Below, in pieces: positions 1 through 12,236 of a stretch of DNA of 64,000 nucleotides. The notes beneath the pieces are model-generated. The model worked only from the letters and a program-made list of their open reading frames with translations, was not told the origin of the DNA and did no database searches. A program made the translations under genes and the position numbers. The stretch's first letter is position 1. Every line of letters starts with the position of its first letter. The DNA is from Catonia carolina (taxonomy: Eukaryota > Arthropoda > Insecta > Hemiptera > Achilidae), in assembly GCA_035578175.1 (NCBI GenBank), contig JAQMRL010000001.1, forward strand, positions 49,313,553-49,377,552, given 5' to 3'.

Positions 1-189
1 TTCACACTAAAACGGGAAACATGTCCACTAAGCTTTTTAAACAATGTAAAAATTACACAATCCATTATTCGATTTACAAAAAATAGTTATTTAATGGATT
101 ACTTAACAATTAGTTAATGGATGCCTGATAGAGGAGGTACAGCATTTTAAATCCTGGGTATGATTTTACGTAAGCTAGACACTTAGACA

Positions 190-415
190 TGAATGATAAA
201 CTGAATCGTTTCCAGTAGCCTACAGCTGTGGAACAATAGCAATATCACTGTGTAAAAGAGTTCAGAAATAAACCCAGTGAAAGTTTTACAAGACTATGGC
301 TGTTCCAGTATTGCTGTACGGTGGTGAGTTTTAAGTTCTTGGAAAGGAAAATGAACGCCAGATCCAGGGGACAGACATACGGATTTTAAGATCGTACATT
401 TAGAGTAATATAAAC
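190..415 (+). pseudogene. LINE reverse transcriptase C-terminal remnant (RTE-like)
   Basis: A decayed piece of the region that follows the RT palm. One frame reads KFYKTMAVPVLLYGGE at about 281-326, the thumb-region block (FYK-x-MAVP-x-LLYGSE-x-W) typical of many arthropod non-LTR retrotransposons. It is followed by a weaker match to the usual ERRIQ..EM.FLRS block near 350-400. Stops and frameshifts lie on both sides, so no protein can be made. The same family seems to recur near 10.1 kb, 29.4-30.6 kb and 61.1 kb. The clade name is inference; a LINE origin is fairly safe. Confidence 0.6.
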
Positions 416-420
416 AAATA

Positions 421-2111
421 ATAACATTTTTATTACAGTATTATAAGGCAAGTTCAAAAAATCTAAATTTTTATCCTTCATCTATGTAGTGTGTACAATA
501 TGTTTATGCGCGAATGAGTGCTATTGAAAAAATGCATTCAAAATGAAAAGACGAGATATTTCACATGTTACCGATAATGAATATTGAATGCATGGTTGTG
601 ATACGTTTTATGTATTAAATAAATATTATATATTTTAAAGTTTCGAATAACTCTCTTATCTGTTTATTATTTGAAGCTAAAATTTGTGTGCTTTTTATAA
701 AAATTATCTTTTGAGCTTTCTTTATATTTTAAGAAAATTTATAATGGTCATTAGAGTACCCGAGTCTAAGCATGCGGAAGAGCCATTAGTGCGTCTTTAC
801 AAAACTAATTTTAAAATACTTTTAAGAAACTAAATTTATAAAGTCGTATTAGAAAATGAAAGTTAAACGAACATTACATTTGACTTTATGGGTAACGGAT
901 TTCTTTCGATGAAAATTACGATCTGCGTTTCTAAGTTAATATCATTTCTAAACGACATCATAAATATCATCATTACAACCAAACTAAATCTTAACTTGCA
1001 ATAAGTATGCCCATTGTTAAATCAAAGAACGTTTTAGATTTTGAATATCATCTCTATTATTTAAATAAAATATTCTTAGATGTATGCTACGTTTATATCA
1101 TCATTATGTTATTTTTTAAATTTAAATAACACCTAGTCCTCGTCTAATAAGTTAATTTAATGTAACTTTATTTTGTAAATTTATATTACACAGAGGTTTT
1201 GCTTATAGACTTAACTTTTAATATTTGTTAATTTTTACCTAATTTTATTTGAGGTACACATATGTAATGTGCAACCACAGGTTATTGTATACAGACGTTT
1301 CAATATAGCACAATTAAATTGGCACACATTTATTTAAAACCTAATGTTCTTAAGTATTAACTTATCGAATAATTTAACATATTCACTGGAACATAAACTC
1401 TGCTTCAACTGTTTTTTCAAATCCACTATTTACTTTTGAATTAGTTGAAGCGGCTTCATACGCTTGAATTATTTGTTCAGCTCATGACATCTATCAGCTA
1501 AATTGCCTCTATAATATAATTCCGATGGCGTTTCCTCCGGATCTCCTTCATGGCTCTTCCGCAAGTCCCGACGAAGATCGGCGATTCTAATATACCAAGA
1601 GATATCTGCAATGTTTCGCACGCCATTACAATGAAAAACATAGCGTGACGCCGGCGTACGATCGGTGAACTACATTTATTATTTGTTCACTTAATGCATC
1701 ATCTAAATGTATATTTTAAAAATCGTTGGCTGCCTATTTATGTGCAAACTTTACATTGGAAAATAAGATAAGACAAACTTCATGGAAGTGCTCCTGGGGC
1801 CAGTCTGAATACTTGTACAATATCATTAACACAGTCCGTGAGCCGTCAATTGAATAAAATCTACAGAAAATAAATACCGTAGATGACGCAATCGGCGTTA
1901 TCTACTCAATGTAACAATCTACACTTCTTTAGCAATATGCACACTTCATTAGGGCTTTATTATTGCATATTAGTATTTTATGGTTTGGAACAACCAAACA
2001 TTTGGATCTCGTTGATGTCCGCACTGTTTTCAGGATTTGCCTAAGTACGTTAGAAGCCGTATACTAAAAATTTTGAAGCTTTTCCTAAATAATTTGATGC
2101 ATTAATTAATT
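421..2111. other. AT-rich stretch without recognisable gene
   Basis: No ORF of note, no splice-flanked exon I trust, and no repeat shared with the rest of the window. A slightly GC-richer patch at 1520-1660 has several CpGs but reads as nothing recognisable. Confidence 0.5.
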
Positions 2112-2119
2112 GTACGATT

Positions 2120-2633
2120 CATTGGCGGGATCTGGGGGGGGCAAGGGGGGGCACTTGCCCCCCCAATATTCTACTGGTATACATTTTTAACCAAGTTAGT
2201 GTATCACTTACACTCTATCTGTACAGGGGTTTTTTAAGCATCAATTCAGATGTTCTTCTTATAAGCTGTTCTTAGTGGAGATGTATTTAAACTTAAAATT
2301 AATTAATCAAATGGTCCAATAAAAATGTGTTAATGGTTAAATAAGTTAATACTATTTTTTAACATTTAAAAACATTGTTATTGGACCATTTTAGATCAAT
2401 TTTAGGTTTACATCAATTGGGAGTTAAAATGACGTTTTAACGTTAAAATCCCAACAAAATTTACTTTTTAATTTAGCCTAAAAACAGCCCTAAAATTGAG
2501 TTGAAGGCAATAAAAATCTCAAAATTTTCCGGGGGAGGTCCCCCGGACCCCCCCTTGTGCTGGGGGGTATTCTATACCCCCCAGACCCCCCGGTATTTGC
2601 CCCCCCAATGACTCCCGCCAAATCCCGCCTGCG
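2120..2633. mobile_element. hAT-type MITE, 514 bp, with 8-bp target duplication
   Basis: Flanked by perfect 8-bp direct repeats GTACGATT (2112-2119 and 2634-2641), the hAT duplication length. The left end CATTGGCGGGATCTGG and the reverse complement of the right end CGCAGGCGGGATTTGG agree at 12 of 16 positions. The left end resembles hAT termini of the CAGTGGCG type. Long G-runs near the left end and C-runs near the right make the ends nearly self-complementary. The AT-rich middle holds an inverted repeat (TGGTCCAATA at 2313-2322, TATTGGACCA at 2379-2388). There is no transposase ORF, so it is non-autonomous. Confidence 0.75.
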
Positions 2634-2641
2634 GTACGATT

Positions 2642-3392
2642 AGTACTTTAATTTTATTGCAGATACAAGAAACATATAATGATGTCATGTAATTCTTATT
2701 TTAGAAAAGAAAACAATAATTAGTTTAGCACAACGGGGGTGTAGGATTCATAAAAACTTCCATTTTTTATGATTTCATCATAAAAATAAATTAAAACAAC
2801 TTTATATTGTAAAGTATTGCAACCAATTATTTTTTTTTAAATTGTAACAATATCCAATAAAATTTTATTAATTAACTGTCATCGTATCAAGCATTATTAT
2901 GACGCAATGTAAAATGAATAAAACTGAGGTTTTGTATAAGAATAGTATATTTTTTATTAATAGTATTCTCTTTATCCTCACCATAACCATACCAGGCATG
3001 ACATTCCAACACACACAAATTCGTAGAGACGTACTGAATAGTACAAAAAATAGACTGCGTCAGTTATTTTTCTCTGCTTTATTCATTTATATTAAAATAT
3101 AGATTGTATTATGTGCATTGGAATAGAAATGCATTGTACTGTCAAAATTACTACAGAGAAGCTTTGGTTAGAAACGGTAAAAAAACAAATCCGTATAATA
3201 AAAAAATTGTTAAATATTGCTGAAACTTAATTTAATTTGGCTACATTGCATATTATTAAGAGTACCTAATTTGAATTTTAAATTTGTTTAGTGAATAACG
3301 CACTACTAAACCGAGTTTTTAGCTTATTTAAAATTTTATTTATTGTTTCTTTTTTAGTTTTAGCTCAAATAAGCTTCTTAAATAAATCAACT
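2642..3392. other. AT-rich stretch without recognisable gene
   Basis: Contains one 67-codon open frame (2899-3102) with no motif and low-complexity composition; I do not believe it is a gene. No repeats seen. Confidence 0.5.
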
Positions 3393-3393
3393 A

Positions 3394-3540
3394 TGGCCGT
3401 CTCTGTGGCGTAGGCATTAGCATATCACCCTAAAAAGTGGAAGATTCCTGGTTCAATTCCTAGCTAGGGTTTAGAAGCAATTAACCGTTTAAACCCACTG
3501 TTCTAGGTTCATAACTCACAGTAGTTGCTCTTTTTTTAAT
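3394..3540 (+). repeat. tRNA-headed SINE, copy a
   Basis: Starts with a tRNA-like head holding a box-A-like stretch (TGTGGCGTAGGCATTAGCAT) and a box-B-like TGGTTCAATTCCTAG. These are followed by the family body AAACCCACTGTTCTAGG and a short CAGTAGTTGCTC before a T-rich end. The tail is diverged or cut compared with the copies near 9.0 and 59.5 kb. Not a functional tRNA: the arms do not pair. Confidence 0.6.
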
Positions 3541-4169
3541 TAAACTGGTTTACGAGACCAACCATTAATTTCTCGCTCGTATTATCTTAAAAAACTAAAT
3601 GCTTAAATGATATAGTCCATCCATCAGTGTTCTATATCTTAACTTTAAAATATATATCACAAAGAATTCGCACTAACACTAATTATTGGTAAAAAAGGAT
3701 TCGGGAGGTAAGTTTTGATTTTATGTGGTGGTTTACCTGGGTTTTGCAGCATTATGATCTCTGGCACTTTTTACGGAGAAGAAACATGTCTTGGTCTGAC
3801 TGCTCCATTAAATAGGTATGTGAAAATAACTACTCCCTTCCGTGGAAGCTGATTTAAGTATCTATAATTTATATGTTCCTGCAATTATTCCTAGAAAATA
3901 AAAATATACTATTAGTGAGACGTAGTGTGTCATGAATGACGTGATTAACCTGATCAACCAATAGTGACGCTTCGTGTTGTTTCACTGAATATAGTCTAAG
4001 ATGATTTTTAAATGTTCAATAGTGAATACGTATAAATTTATCTTATTACGTGGATGCGGCTAATTCTGGAAAAATCTCTGATCTATTTCTTCGTTAACCT
4101 CCTTAAATTTTATTTGAAAGAAGAAACTGATAAGTTTAATAAGGTAATACGGGAAGCACCATAAAAGAG
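3541..4169. other. AT-rich stretch without recognisable gene
   Basis: No coding motif, tandem repeat or terminal inverted repeat noticed. Confidence 0.5.
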
Positions 4170-4189
4170 CACAAAAGGTTCCCATACTA

Positions 4190-4765
4190 TGTTGGGTTAT
4201 AACTATCAAAAAGAAATAAAGGACGTCATTGAAAAAATAAGGTTAGGAGAAGGTAGCAACAAACATGAAATCTGACAGAAAAATATTCGTAATAATTAAA
4301 CTCAACGGTTAAAAAAGAAAATTCAAAACTGGTAGTATTAAACATTTAATAACTATCTCCAAAATTTGACAGCCAGTGAAGATAGAGATTTTTCGTTCTA
4401 GAAAGCAATAAGGAAATTAAAAGGAAAGTCACCCATATTTTTCCAATTGAAAAAGAAGATGGAATATGGGGTAGCGAAAATAAAAAGAAAGCAGAAATTT
4501 TTGCTAATTACCTGCATGAAAATTTACTAAACAATTTGCTTATCTCAATTATTACTTATATATTTTACATTTTTACCTACTTTGACTTTTTAAATTTTTA
4601 CTTATCTACCAATTTACTGTAGATATGCAAGCCAGCTTTAAACCTTGATAATGTAGTAATTGATTCGGTCACACCAAATGAAATGGCTAGGGAGATTAAG
4701 GACCAACGTAAGTATCAAGAAGACGCCAGGTTTTAATCTCGTAACGGGCGAAATATTAAAAAGTA
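4190..4765 (+). pseudogene. Jockey-type LINE fragment, endonuclease-RT linker and start of RT
   Basis: Scattered frames read as the Jockey ORF2 linker. NYLQNLTASEDRDFSF then KAIRKLKGK (about 4345-4430) corresponds to the family's ASEDRDFSLWKA..K block. A PIKKEDG-x-WAKSDKEKAE-like block lies at 4445-4500, broken by frameshifts. At 4660-4755 VVIDSVTPNEMAREIKD and a TPGFNLVTGEILKK-like string match the start of the RT (V.P.E....I..L...K.PG.D.ITGEILK). An AT-rich interval of about 110 bp (4520-4630) separates the two halves. It is a dead copy; the rest of the RT is missing. Confidence 0.65.
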
Positions 4766-5520
4766 AATAAGACAATAATTGTGGTATAAACATAAATGCT
4801 TCTACTTCATGGAGGTAATGGTCATTAGCTCAGATGCCTCACTGATTTTCTACGAGAAAATCTTATGGCTATTGAAATTTTAGATTGTTCGCATGATTAC
4901 CTTGCATATACTTTGTATTTATTTTCTGTATAAGTAGATTTTCTTGGGTATAAAAATTTATATCCAAAATTGTGTAGAATGTATATTCAGCGTTAGAAAC
5001 GTACGTGAGGTGTAAATCAGTATCAAAGGTAGTCTACTGTTTGTAACGTAGGCCTATAAGACAAACATTGAGTAATTGTAGAAATAGTTTTGTTCTGGAT
5101 GGCCCAAAGTTTCTTCGTATGGCACAGTTTTTCTAATCCCTAAAATTAGACCCCGTAAGTCTATACGGGTCTTACGATTAGTACAAAACTGTATGGTCAT
5201 TTTATTTGAGTAAGAAACTTTCCATACAACAAGGTTTAGATTAGCCATGATGATAGCCAACATCCCAAGCGGACTTCCACACTAAAAAGAAAACGTTCCG
5301 ACGGTCTATCAAGTAGCCTTTACAACAGTTTAAATAGCTTTTTAATTTTGTGGCATGTTATTGTTACGCGGATATTCCACATTTAACCGTCTGTCAAGTA
5401 CAGATCTAAATATAGTATTGCTATTTTCCTCCGATAAGTGTATTAATAAAAACACATAGTTTTAATAAATAATAAAACAGACCATCTAAATAAACTTTTT
5501 ATAGTAAATAAAGAGAATAA
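4766..5520. other. No recognisable gene
   Basis: AT-rich spacer. A 69-codon frame at 5054-5263 on the minus strand shows no motif and I leave it uncalled. Confidence 0.5.
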
Positions 5521-5717
5521 TTATTTTTTATTAATTTATTTAACGTCGCATTAACTACAACGGTCATTAGCGACGACGTTGGGGTGTAACTATTATACGA
5601 TGGAGGATGAAATGATATTTTGTTACGTATGAAAATATGCCGTGCCTAAGTGGGATTCGAACCCAGGACCGCATGATGAGAGGCGAGTACGTTACCAACT
5701 GCGCCAATGCGGCCGGC
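5521..5717 (-). repeat. tRNA-headed SINE, copy b (best head)
   Basis: On the minus strand this begins with a clear tRNA-like head at 5640-5717: box A TGGCGCAGTTGGTAACG and a textbook box B GGTTCGAATCC. The anticodon-loop position reads CTCATCA, which would give CAT (Met), although the anticodon stem no longer pairs well. A ~70-bp body follows, then a tail beginning GTCGTCGCTAATGAC and running into TAATGCGACGTTAAATAAA. That tail matches the 3' end of the LINE at 20.7-23.2 kb, including 14 of 15 positions in its first block. The A/T-rich 3' end is at 5521-5540. Confidence 0.75.
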
Positions 5718-8353
5718 ATAATAATTTGTTTTGTAGAATAATTTGTTTTGTGTTTCATTTAGGTATATTTAAAATAAAATAAAAATTAGCCTACTGGGTA
5801 ATTTGTATAAACTATAACAACTCTTGTAAATTACTTGAGTTTTTATTTATTTTTACTGAATTAAGTTTATAATACAATAGGTCATTTAAATTGAAGCTTA
5901 TTTATTATTGAAAAATTATACGATAAACATTTTCTGAAATTTGAAAATTTCAGTAAAAACTCTTTTCAGATGAACGTGAATTTAGTGATTAAAAATATAT
6001 AGAAATTTACAAATGTATTTAGTATAAAATAATACATCTGAACGATACCTAAAAATAATATCAACGATTTTGATTTCCAGTTTGATCTTATTAAAAAATT
6101 GAAGTGGTAGACTACTAAAATAAAAAACTGATGGATTGCTACTTAAATCTCAATTAGAATCCAAGAAAAATTATATTGATTTAACTTAAAATAACAAAAA
6201 AATAATCAGTGAAAAATGAGTGGTAAATGAACAATGAAAAAATTGCTCAGACCTTTTCAGTAAAATTGTAAGGTAAAGGAAAATTTAATACAAATTTTAA
6301 AAAAGAAAAGCTTTATGATAGTAATCCAATAGTTAATCTAATAATTATTTTTCTGAAAATTTGTAGTAAATATTTTTTAGTTTATTTAATTGAGTTGGCT
6401 ATTATTGACTACTGTAGGTCACCGTACACGTAATCGATAAGAACTCGATGAGAAGAATCGATAAGTTAACATGTAATTATTTCCAGACCATAGCGGAAAG
6501 CGAACCCAGAACCTTCCGTAAAGCGAAAAATATAAATTTTGTTTTTCACTTTAAAGAATAAGGTGTAACAACAACATTTCATTTGTTATGCTGCGCTTCT
6601 TTTTTAAACCATAGTATTATTTTTATTATGTTTCACGTTAACAAAATAACTAGCTAGAAATGTGCTTACCGTTAAAATTTATATGATTAGTAGCAAAGGT
6701 GTTTGTAAAAATAATATTATTTTGAAATAAAGTACTATGTGTAATAATTTTTATAAAAATGTTTAGAGTAAAAAGTTTTTGTAAAATATATTACGACGTA
6801 AAAAGTTATTACCAGGTAATAAACTGCAGCGAAACATGAGCTATTCTGTAGCAGGTTGTAATTTACTAAAGCCGTATTCTTATTACAAAAATGATTAGGT
6901 CATTCAGTAATGTTTTATGACTTTATAAGCCTAAGTATGTTGCATTATTCTTTATTAATAATGCACATAAACTAAGGAACATGTATTTTTAAAGAAACTT
7001 CAATTCAAATTTTATGTGATAAATGCAGAAGCACGAGCTGAATTGTTGAGAGGCGCCTTTAATTGCGTTCTTAACATAACACACTTAGTTAAAACCTTAT
7101 TCATTGTGCTGTAGTATTTAGTTAATAATGATATCTTAATCATTTCTCATTAAAATTTATAATGTTGATTTTAAGTGTCAAAATATCAGAATCCTATTAC
7201 AACCAATATCCGCAGAATAGAACTACATGAAGAGCTGACACGAGCCTTACCGAAAATTATAACCATTTTTTACTGAAGCTGTAAAAATAGTATGTTATAA
7301 TTTTGTTGTTCGGACAGAAAGACTTTGCAATTCGACTCTGATTTGTCTTAAATAAAATTATAAGGAATTTATCTTTTAGATCACAATAATTTTGTATATT
7401 AGTTCCCTTTATTTTCAATCACTTTTATTCCACTTTAATTAGAGCATTTTAAAAGAGTCGTTCAATTCATTTGCTATATTGTACCATAACCTACACAGAA
7501 TCCCCTCTAGTTTCGGCGAAGAACTCTTAGGTGGTGTTTGAGTCTTTCCGAGAAGTACCTGATATTTGATTAGAATACATCAACTCCACGTGCGGGTTTG
7601 TGTTTGTGCGTTTTGGAATTTTTATATAGACAGAAATTCAATATAAAGATCTTTTTCTATATCCATAAGGTTACATAAAACTAATTTGTTTTGTAGAGTG
7701 CTGTTGGTAATGTAGTAGGGACATTGTGCTATGCGCAGTAAGTTTTATTTGTATTGGCTGAATCACGATCCGATTAAAACATACTATCATTGGGTAATGA
7801 CAGTCATGGGTTATTCATCGAGTATAATAAAATATTTTTATTTTCTATCTATTTTCAACAGACCTTGAAAATTGAACGCCTATAAAATTAATTTGTATCG
7901 TGAATCATTCCACAAGAAAACAAATAATAGATTAGAAAGGGTTCTTGAATTTATTTACTGTCCTCTATATACTTAAGCAATTCTATTCTCTAGTAATGTA
8001 GTGTGTCTAAAACTCTAAAAGTAATGACGAATCCAGACTTCCTTACTTCTTTAGAGGATTAAATTATGAATTATTGCGTTAAAATGCTGCATATAATAGT
8101 ATTTTGTGTGGTAGTAATTTAAGCCAATATTTCTTCTGACGTTTGCAAAATTACTATAAGTTACTTTTTGTGCAATCCAGTCTGCTAAAAACAGTCTAAA
8201 AACGTACAAGTAAGCTACAATCTGGCGTACAGAGATTTATATAATAGTATTTTATACCATTCTTCCTCGTTATTTGTACACTGACTTACTTTCAAAAAAC
8301 TCTGACGTATGTAATATTTTTTTGTTTATCATGTAACCGCACTCAGAAACGTT
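5718..8353. other. AT-rich stretch without recognisable gene
   Basis: About 2.6 kb of AT-rich DNA with no ORF above about 60 codons, no recognised transposon motif and no shared repeat. Confidence 0.5.
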
Positions 8354-8357
8354 AACG

Positions 8358-8730
8358 TTTAACCTCCTCAGTCCTAAGAAATATTTTGTTTGTTTAATCT
8401 ATGAGTTTTTACTATTTTGATGATTTAGTTTCTAAAAAAAATTGCAAAAAAATCAGCGGCCCCATTTTTGGATTATCGTATGTCTCCTGTGGGAGACATC
8501 CAGTCTCTGTGTTCTAAAATTGTTTAATAGGCTAATTTTAGTTATGTGTTATGTGTTATATAAAACATATTTTGTTTGGAGTTATGGAAATCTGTGTAAT
8601 TATTTTTTAATAAACTGAAACCAGTTAATTTATTTACTAAATTTTCTTCCAGTGAACGTACAAAATCATATTGAAAAATATCGGAGTTTTTATAAAGTGT
8701 TTTGTCATCTAGAGGTCGATATCTTGTCAT
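8358..8730 (-). mobile_element. Possible piggyBac-like element end
   Basis: A TTAA at about 8358 is followed by CCTCCTCAGTCC. A perfect 8-bp hairpin of the form TGTCTCC-TGT-GGGAGACA lies at 8487-8505, resembling subterminal hairpins of piggyBac-like MITEs. A 62-codon minus-strand frame (8542-8730, starting MTRYRPLDD) lies inward, but I cannot recognise it as a transposase. The second end was not found, so this is a weak call from terminal sequence alone. Confidence 0.25.
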
Positions 8731-8979
8731 TTTATAAAAACGAATCTGGCTTTATTCCATACCCACCATTTTTATAGAATATTAACGTGAATTCTAATTA
8801 CTTGACTAAATAAAGTATAATAATGTATGTGAAGGAATAAGTATCAATAAATACTACAAATAGTTCAGGGTTATATCGATCCACTTTTACGAGTGTGGTT
8901 TAAGAAATGATTGAGTTTTTAAGGACAAGAAAAAAATAAAAATATTAAAATTCTTTAAATACCTAGTAAATGTGTTTTA

Positions 8980-9132
8980 GGCCACCTCCATAGCGTAGTG
9001 GTAGCGCACTAGGCAACAATGTGGAGGTCCCAGGTCCGATTCCCGGAAAGGTTCTGGTAATTATAACAAGCCAGAACCCACTGTAGTTGCTAATAACCAA
9101 GCTGTTGATGTGACGATATATTATTTTGTATT
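8980..9132 (+). repeat. tRNA-headed SINE, copy c
   Basis: The head carries box-A-like CATAGCGTAGTGGTAGCGC and box-B-like AGGTCCGATTCCCGG. The body contains AAGCCAGAACCCACTGTAG, and the tail runs TTGCTAATAACCAAGCTG, TTGATGTGACGATATATTA. The tail block is the one shared with the RNase-H LINE 3' end. Structurally complete from head to tail; no clear target duplication found. Confidence 0.75.
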
Positions 9133-10059
9133 AAATGTTAAAACTGTAATCTAACTTTTCTCAATCACATATAAAAATTGTAATATTACTTTAGTGTCTC
9201 AAACAAAGATATACCAAACACTACTCTATTCCAGAAGATCTTGATAAAATATTTTAATTGTTTCTCTTTCTCTGTGATTTAAAAATGAAGAAAAAAAGAA
9301 ACAGGCAATAGGAAAGGTACTTAAAGAAAAAAAAATTATATATGCTAAATATTTTACAAAGTGTTTGAGTGAATTTAACGAAAAGTGACGAAGGGTGAAG
9401 CTAGGAATTTAATAACATCGATTTAAGTGTAACAGTAAGTGAAAAACGATTACTGTTAATTAGAGCTGGAAAACTTTATCGGCTACAGATAGTTCGCTGA
9501 CGTGAAACCTCTAAATTGGACGGAACCACGAAATGGGTAGCATTCCTCATTCAGTTCGAAATACTCGAATACCCTCTCGGCTAACTACTGGAATGGGTAA
9601 CTCATTTTATTTCGTCTGATCTATCCATTCCACATTAATTCATTATTTCACGTTAAAAAGTACAAAACCAGAAATTGGATCGTTGCAATTTAATTTTCAG
9701 TTTATCGTATACATATAAACATTTTTGTAAATATTAAAAATCTTATCTGTTAAACTGGTAATAAAAGAAGGAAATTTTATTTAGTATTTATTACAATTAA
9801 CTTGAGATACTATATTATTTTTATATTCATTATAAACTTTCCGTTTGGTCTGTTCATGGCTCTTAGAGTTTAGTCATTAAACTCGTATAAATTTTTCTAT
9901 CACATTATTAAATATAAAACAGTAATACTATATATTTTAATATTTAAAAGAATATATATTATAATTTTACTAAAATGGTTACAATTTAACTCGGATAGAT
10001 ATAATACAATATATTATGAACATTTCATTTTGTAATGCTTCAATAACTAATTTCAGTTT
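9133..10059. other. No recognisable gene
   Basis: AT-rich spacer. A short GC-richer patch at 9480-9620 repeats a GAATGGGTA-like motif but has no other organisation I can see. Confidence 0.5.
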
Positions 10060-10222
10060 AACGGTGATCGGTAAAGTGCAGAAGGAAACTGTTTTGCAGT
10101 TCTATTAATTCTTGGTTATACCAGTAGTAATGGCTAATTGAGAGTGTTGGGCACTGACTAGTCAGCAGATGTCAGGAATAGAGTCTTCTGAGATGAGATT
10201 TTTAAGATCTTTAGCAGGGTAT
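10060..10222 (+). pseudogene. LINE reverse transcriptase C-terminal remnant
   Basis: One frame reads KVQKETVLQFY, then ECWALTSQQMSGIESSEMRF and LRSLAGYH (about 10078-10226). This is the thumb-region block (..ET.L.FYK..A.P.LLYGSE.W.LT..Q...IE..EM.FLRSVAGYT) of the LINE family also seen at the window start. The middle has lost the LLYG core. It stops abruptly where the (CAA)-tailed repeat begins, so that repeat probably landed in or beside it. Confidence 0.6.
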
Positions 10223-10229
10223 CATTTTT

Positions 10230-10622
10230 TGTTGTTGTTGTTTAGGTCAACACCCGTAAGGCAGGTTTGAACCTCTAGAGGTTTTACTAAGTAAAGCAAG
10301 AAGTGAGGTGGTTACCATAGCCTTCCTCACTAAATTGAAGGATTATGCTTATCAGCATGCCAGGCCTTCCAAAAGCACCTACTTTTTACACTGCAAATGA
10401 CACCTTCACTTCATTCACCACAGAGTCTGGCTGTATAGTGAAATTCATTACTCTCAGAGGAGTTAACTCTGACTAGAGTCTTTTACACCTCTACTTCTTC
10501 TGTTCTTAAATAGTTCAGTCATATAATTGGCTGACTACGTGACTAGAAACAGAACTATTTTTTGTAGCCCTGGAAACTGCAGAACGAGTGAAATTAATTT
10601 AACACTCTACCTGCCCGTTATA
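10230..10622 (-). repeat. (CAA)-tailed ~395-bp retroposon, copy 1
   Basis: First of four copies. In minus orientation the 3' end is CTAAACAACAACAACAA (10230-10247 region), preceded by GGTTCAAACC; the 5' end reads ATAACGGGCAGGTAGAG. Shared internal landmarks are CACCTC..CTC..TTTTACTTAGTAAAACCTCTA and a block with CAGAAGTAGAGGTGTAAAAG. No clean target duplication is seen at this copy. Role and family unknown to me; see the copies at 19.6, 39.5 and 41.4 kb. Confidence 0.75.
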
Positions 10623-12236
10623 ATTTGGTGAACCAAAATAAATGATTATATTAACTTAAAATTAATGTGTCAGGGATATTTTTTAAGCAAGAGCAATATA
10701 ATTATTTGTTTCGTATGTGAGATAATTACATCGTTAAACTGGTGACTACTTACAAGCCAGCCGGATAACGTAGTATTTATTGGATGACCTCAGAAGTGAT
10801 AGGCATCCCAAAGTTTTTAAGAAATAGGAGATTACTACAATTGATTTAGGAACAGACAAAGAGACCTAATACATATTGTTATGGTGATAAGAAATTTTAG
10901 TGGATAGTTAGTATTTTAGTGGATAGTTGGTATTGTAAGTTTTCACTTAAAAAATATTTAAAAAGTATTTAACAAGTAAGTATACTTAGTAATACCCAAA
11001 ACATTTATTTAATACACACAGACACGAATACTCTAACAGTACAAGAATAAATAGAGAAGTTTTTCAGCAGTTACCGAACACGACTTGGAAATCACCAGAT
11101 CCTGAAACCATCAATCTCCTAGATAACAGTGAAACAAATAGAGACTGCATAGAATATATCCTACCGATTTATTTCAATACTATCAAGTCAAGAACAGAAC
11201 ATGAAACTTTGTAATTTATGGAGTGATACTACAGGGGGTAAGTGTTACTCACGCATGATTCATGCTTACAACGTATCCGCTCACTGTTTTAGGGGAGCAT
11301 TTTGCAGATTCAATGCAACAGAAAAAAATATATGATTGTTTTAAAAATTTGTATTTAAAAATTAGTATCAGTTATTACAATATTATAAAAATGTCTAAAT
11401 GCGAACCTAATTGTTATAAAACTTGACTTAGCCAACGAAACTTTTTAAATAAAGAATTCTCAGGTTTATAACGTTTATAGAAAAATATTAAATGTTTTGT
11501 TATCGTTTTAGAAATACAAAAAGGAAAATTGGTTCAGGTTCAAAACAAATACCCAAACTTTTGTGGATTCCAGAAATTTTTCTCAAGGGTGGGCCAAATT
11601 TCAGACTATGTAAATAAAATACAAAAGAAAATTAATTATAAATCTATTACACTAATAATAACTTATTAATATAATTATATTTAATCTGTAAGTTTAGTAA
11701 TGGCCATTACAATTATTTTTGTTAATAACGCACTGAACGTACACATCGTATGGAAAATTATAGATCCGAAAACAATTTTTGGAGCAAAATTATAACGAAG
11801 GTCTATTTGATAAATTTTAATACTATGGGATATTAACGTCTACATGTAGTGTTTAGCTGTTGACATTTAGAGGAGCTTCTATAACTACTTGATCGTCCTA
11901 ATCCAACTATCTATCTAATATCAACAGCCCGAAATATCCACTCATGAGACACCACGAACACTCCTAGAGGAGACTTACTGTTTTAAAACAGACTAGTTAA
12001 TTCCTAAACTCAACTTTGTTATTAATACTAATATCTTGTAATAGAATACTTTTGGTGTTGGTTACTGATGATAAGAACATGAAAACTGCTGAGTAACTTT
12101 CTCTTTTTTTTCAAGTCAATGAATTTAAAATGATTTAACACTTGAGTAGTTAACGTGATTATATTATTTATACAACAAAGTATCTAAACTTGAATTTAAT
12201 TCTAACAATTAAAATTTAAAGTTTGTTTAGAATTTA
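10623..12236. other. AT-rich stretch, nothing assigned
   Basis: No motif-bearing ORF. The stretch 11035-11220 has moderate complexity and might be old transposon coding sequence, but I could not match it to a family. Confidence 0.45.

Noticed and set aside
5640..5717. A tRNA gene (Met-like, minus strand)
   Set aside because: Box A and box B are good, but the anticodon and acceptor stems do not pair, and the sequence continues into the SINE body and tail seen at other copies.
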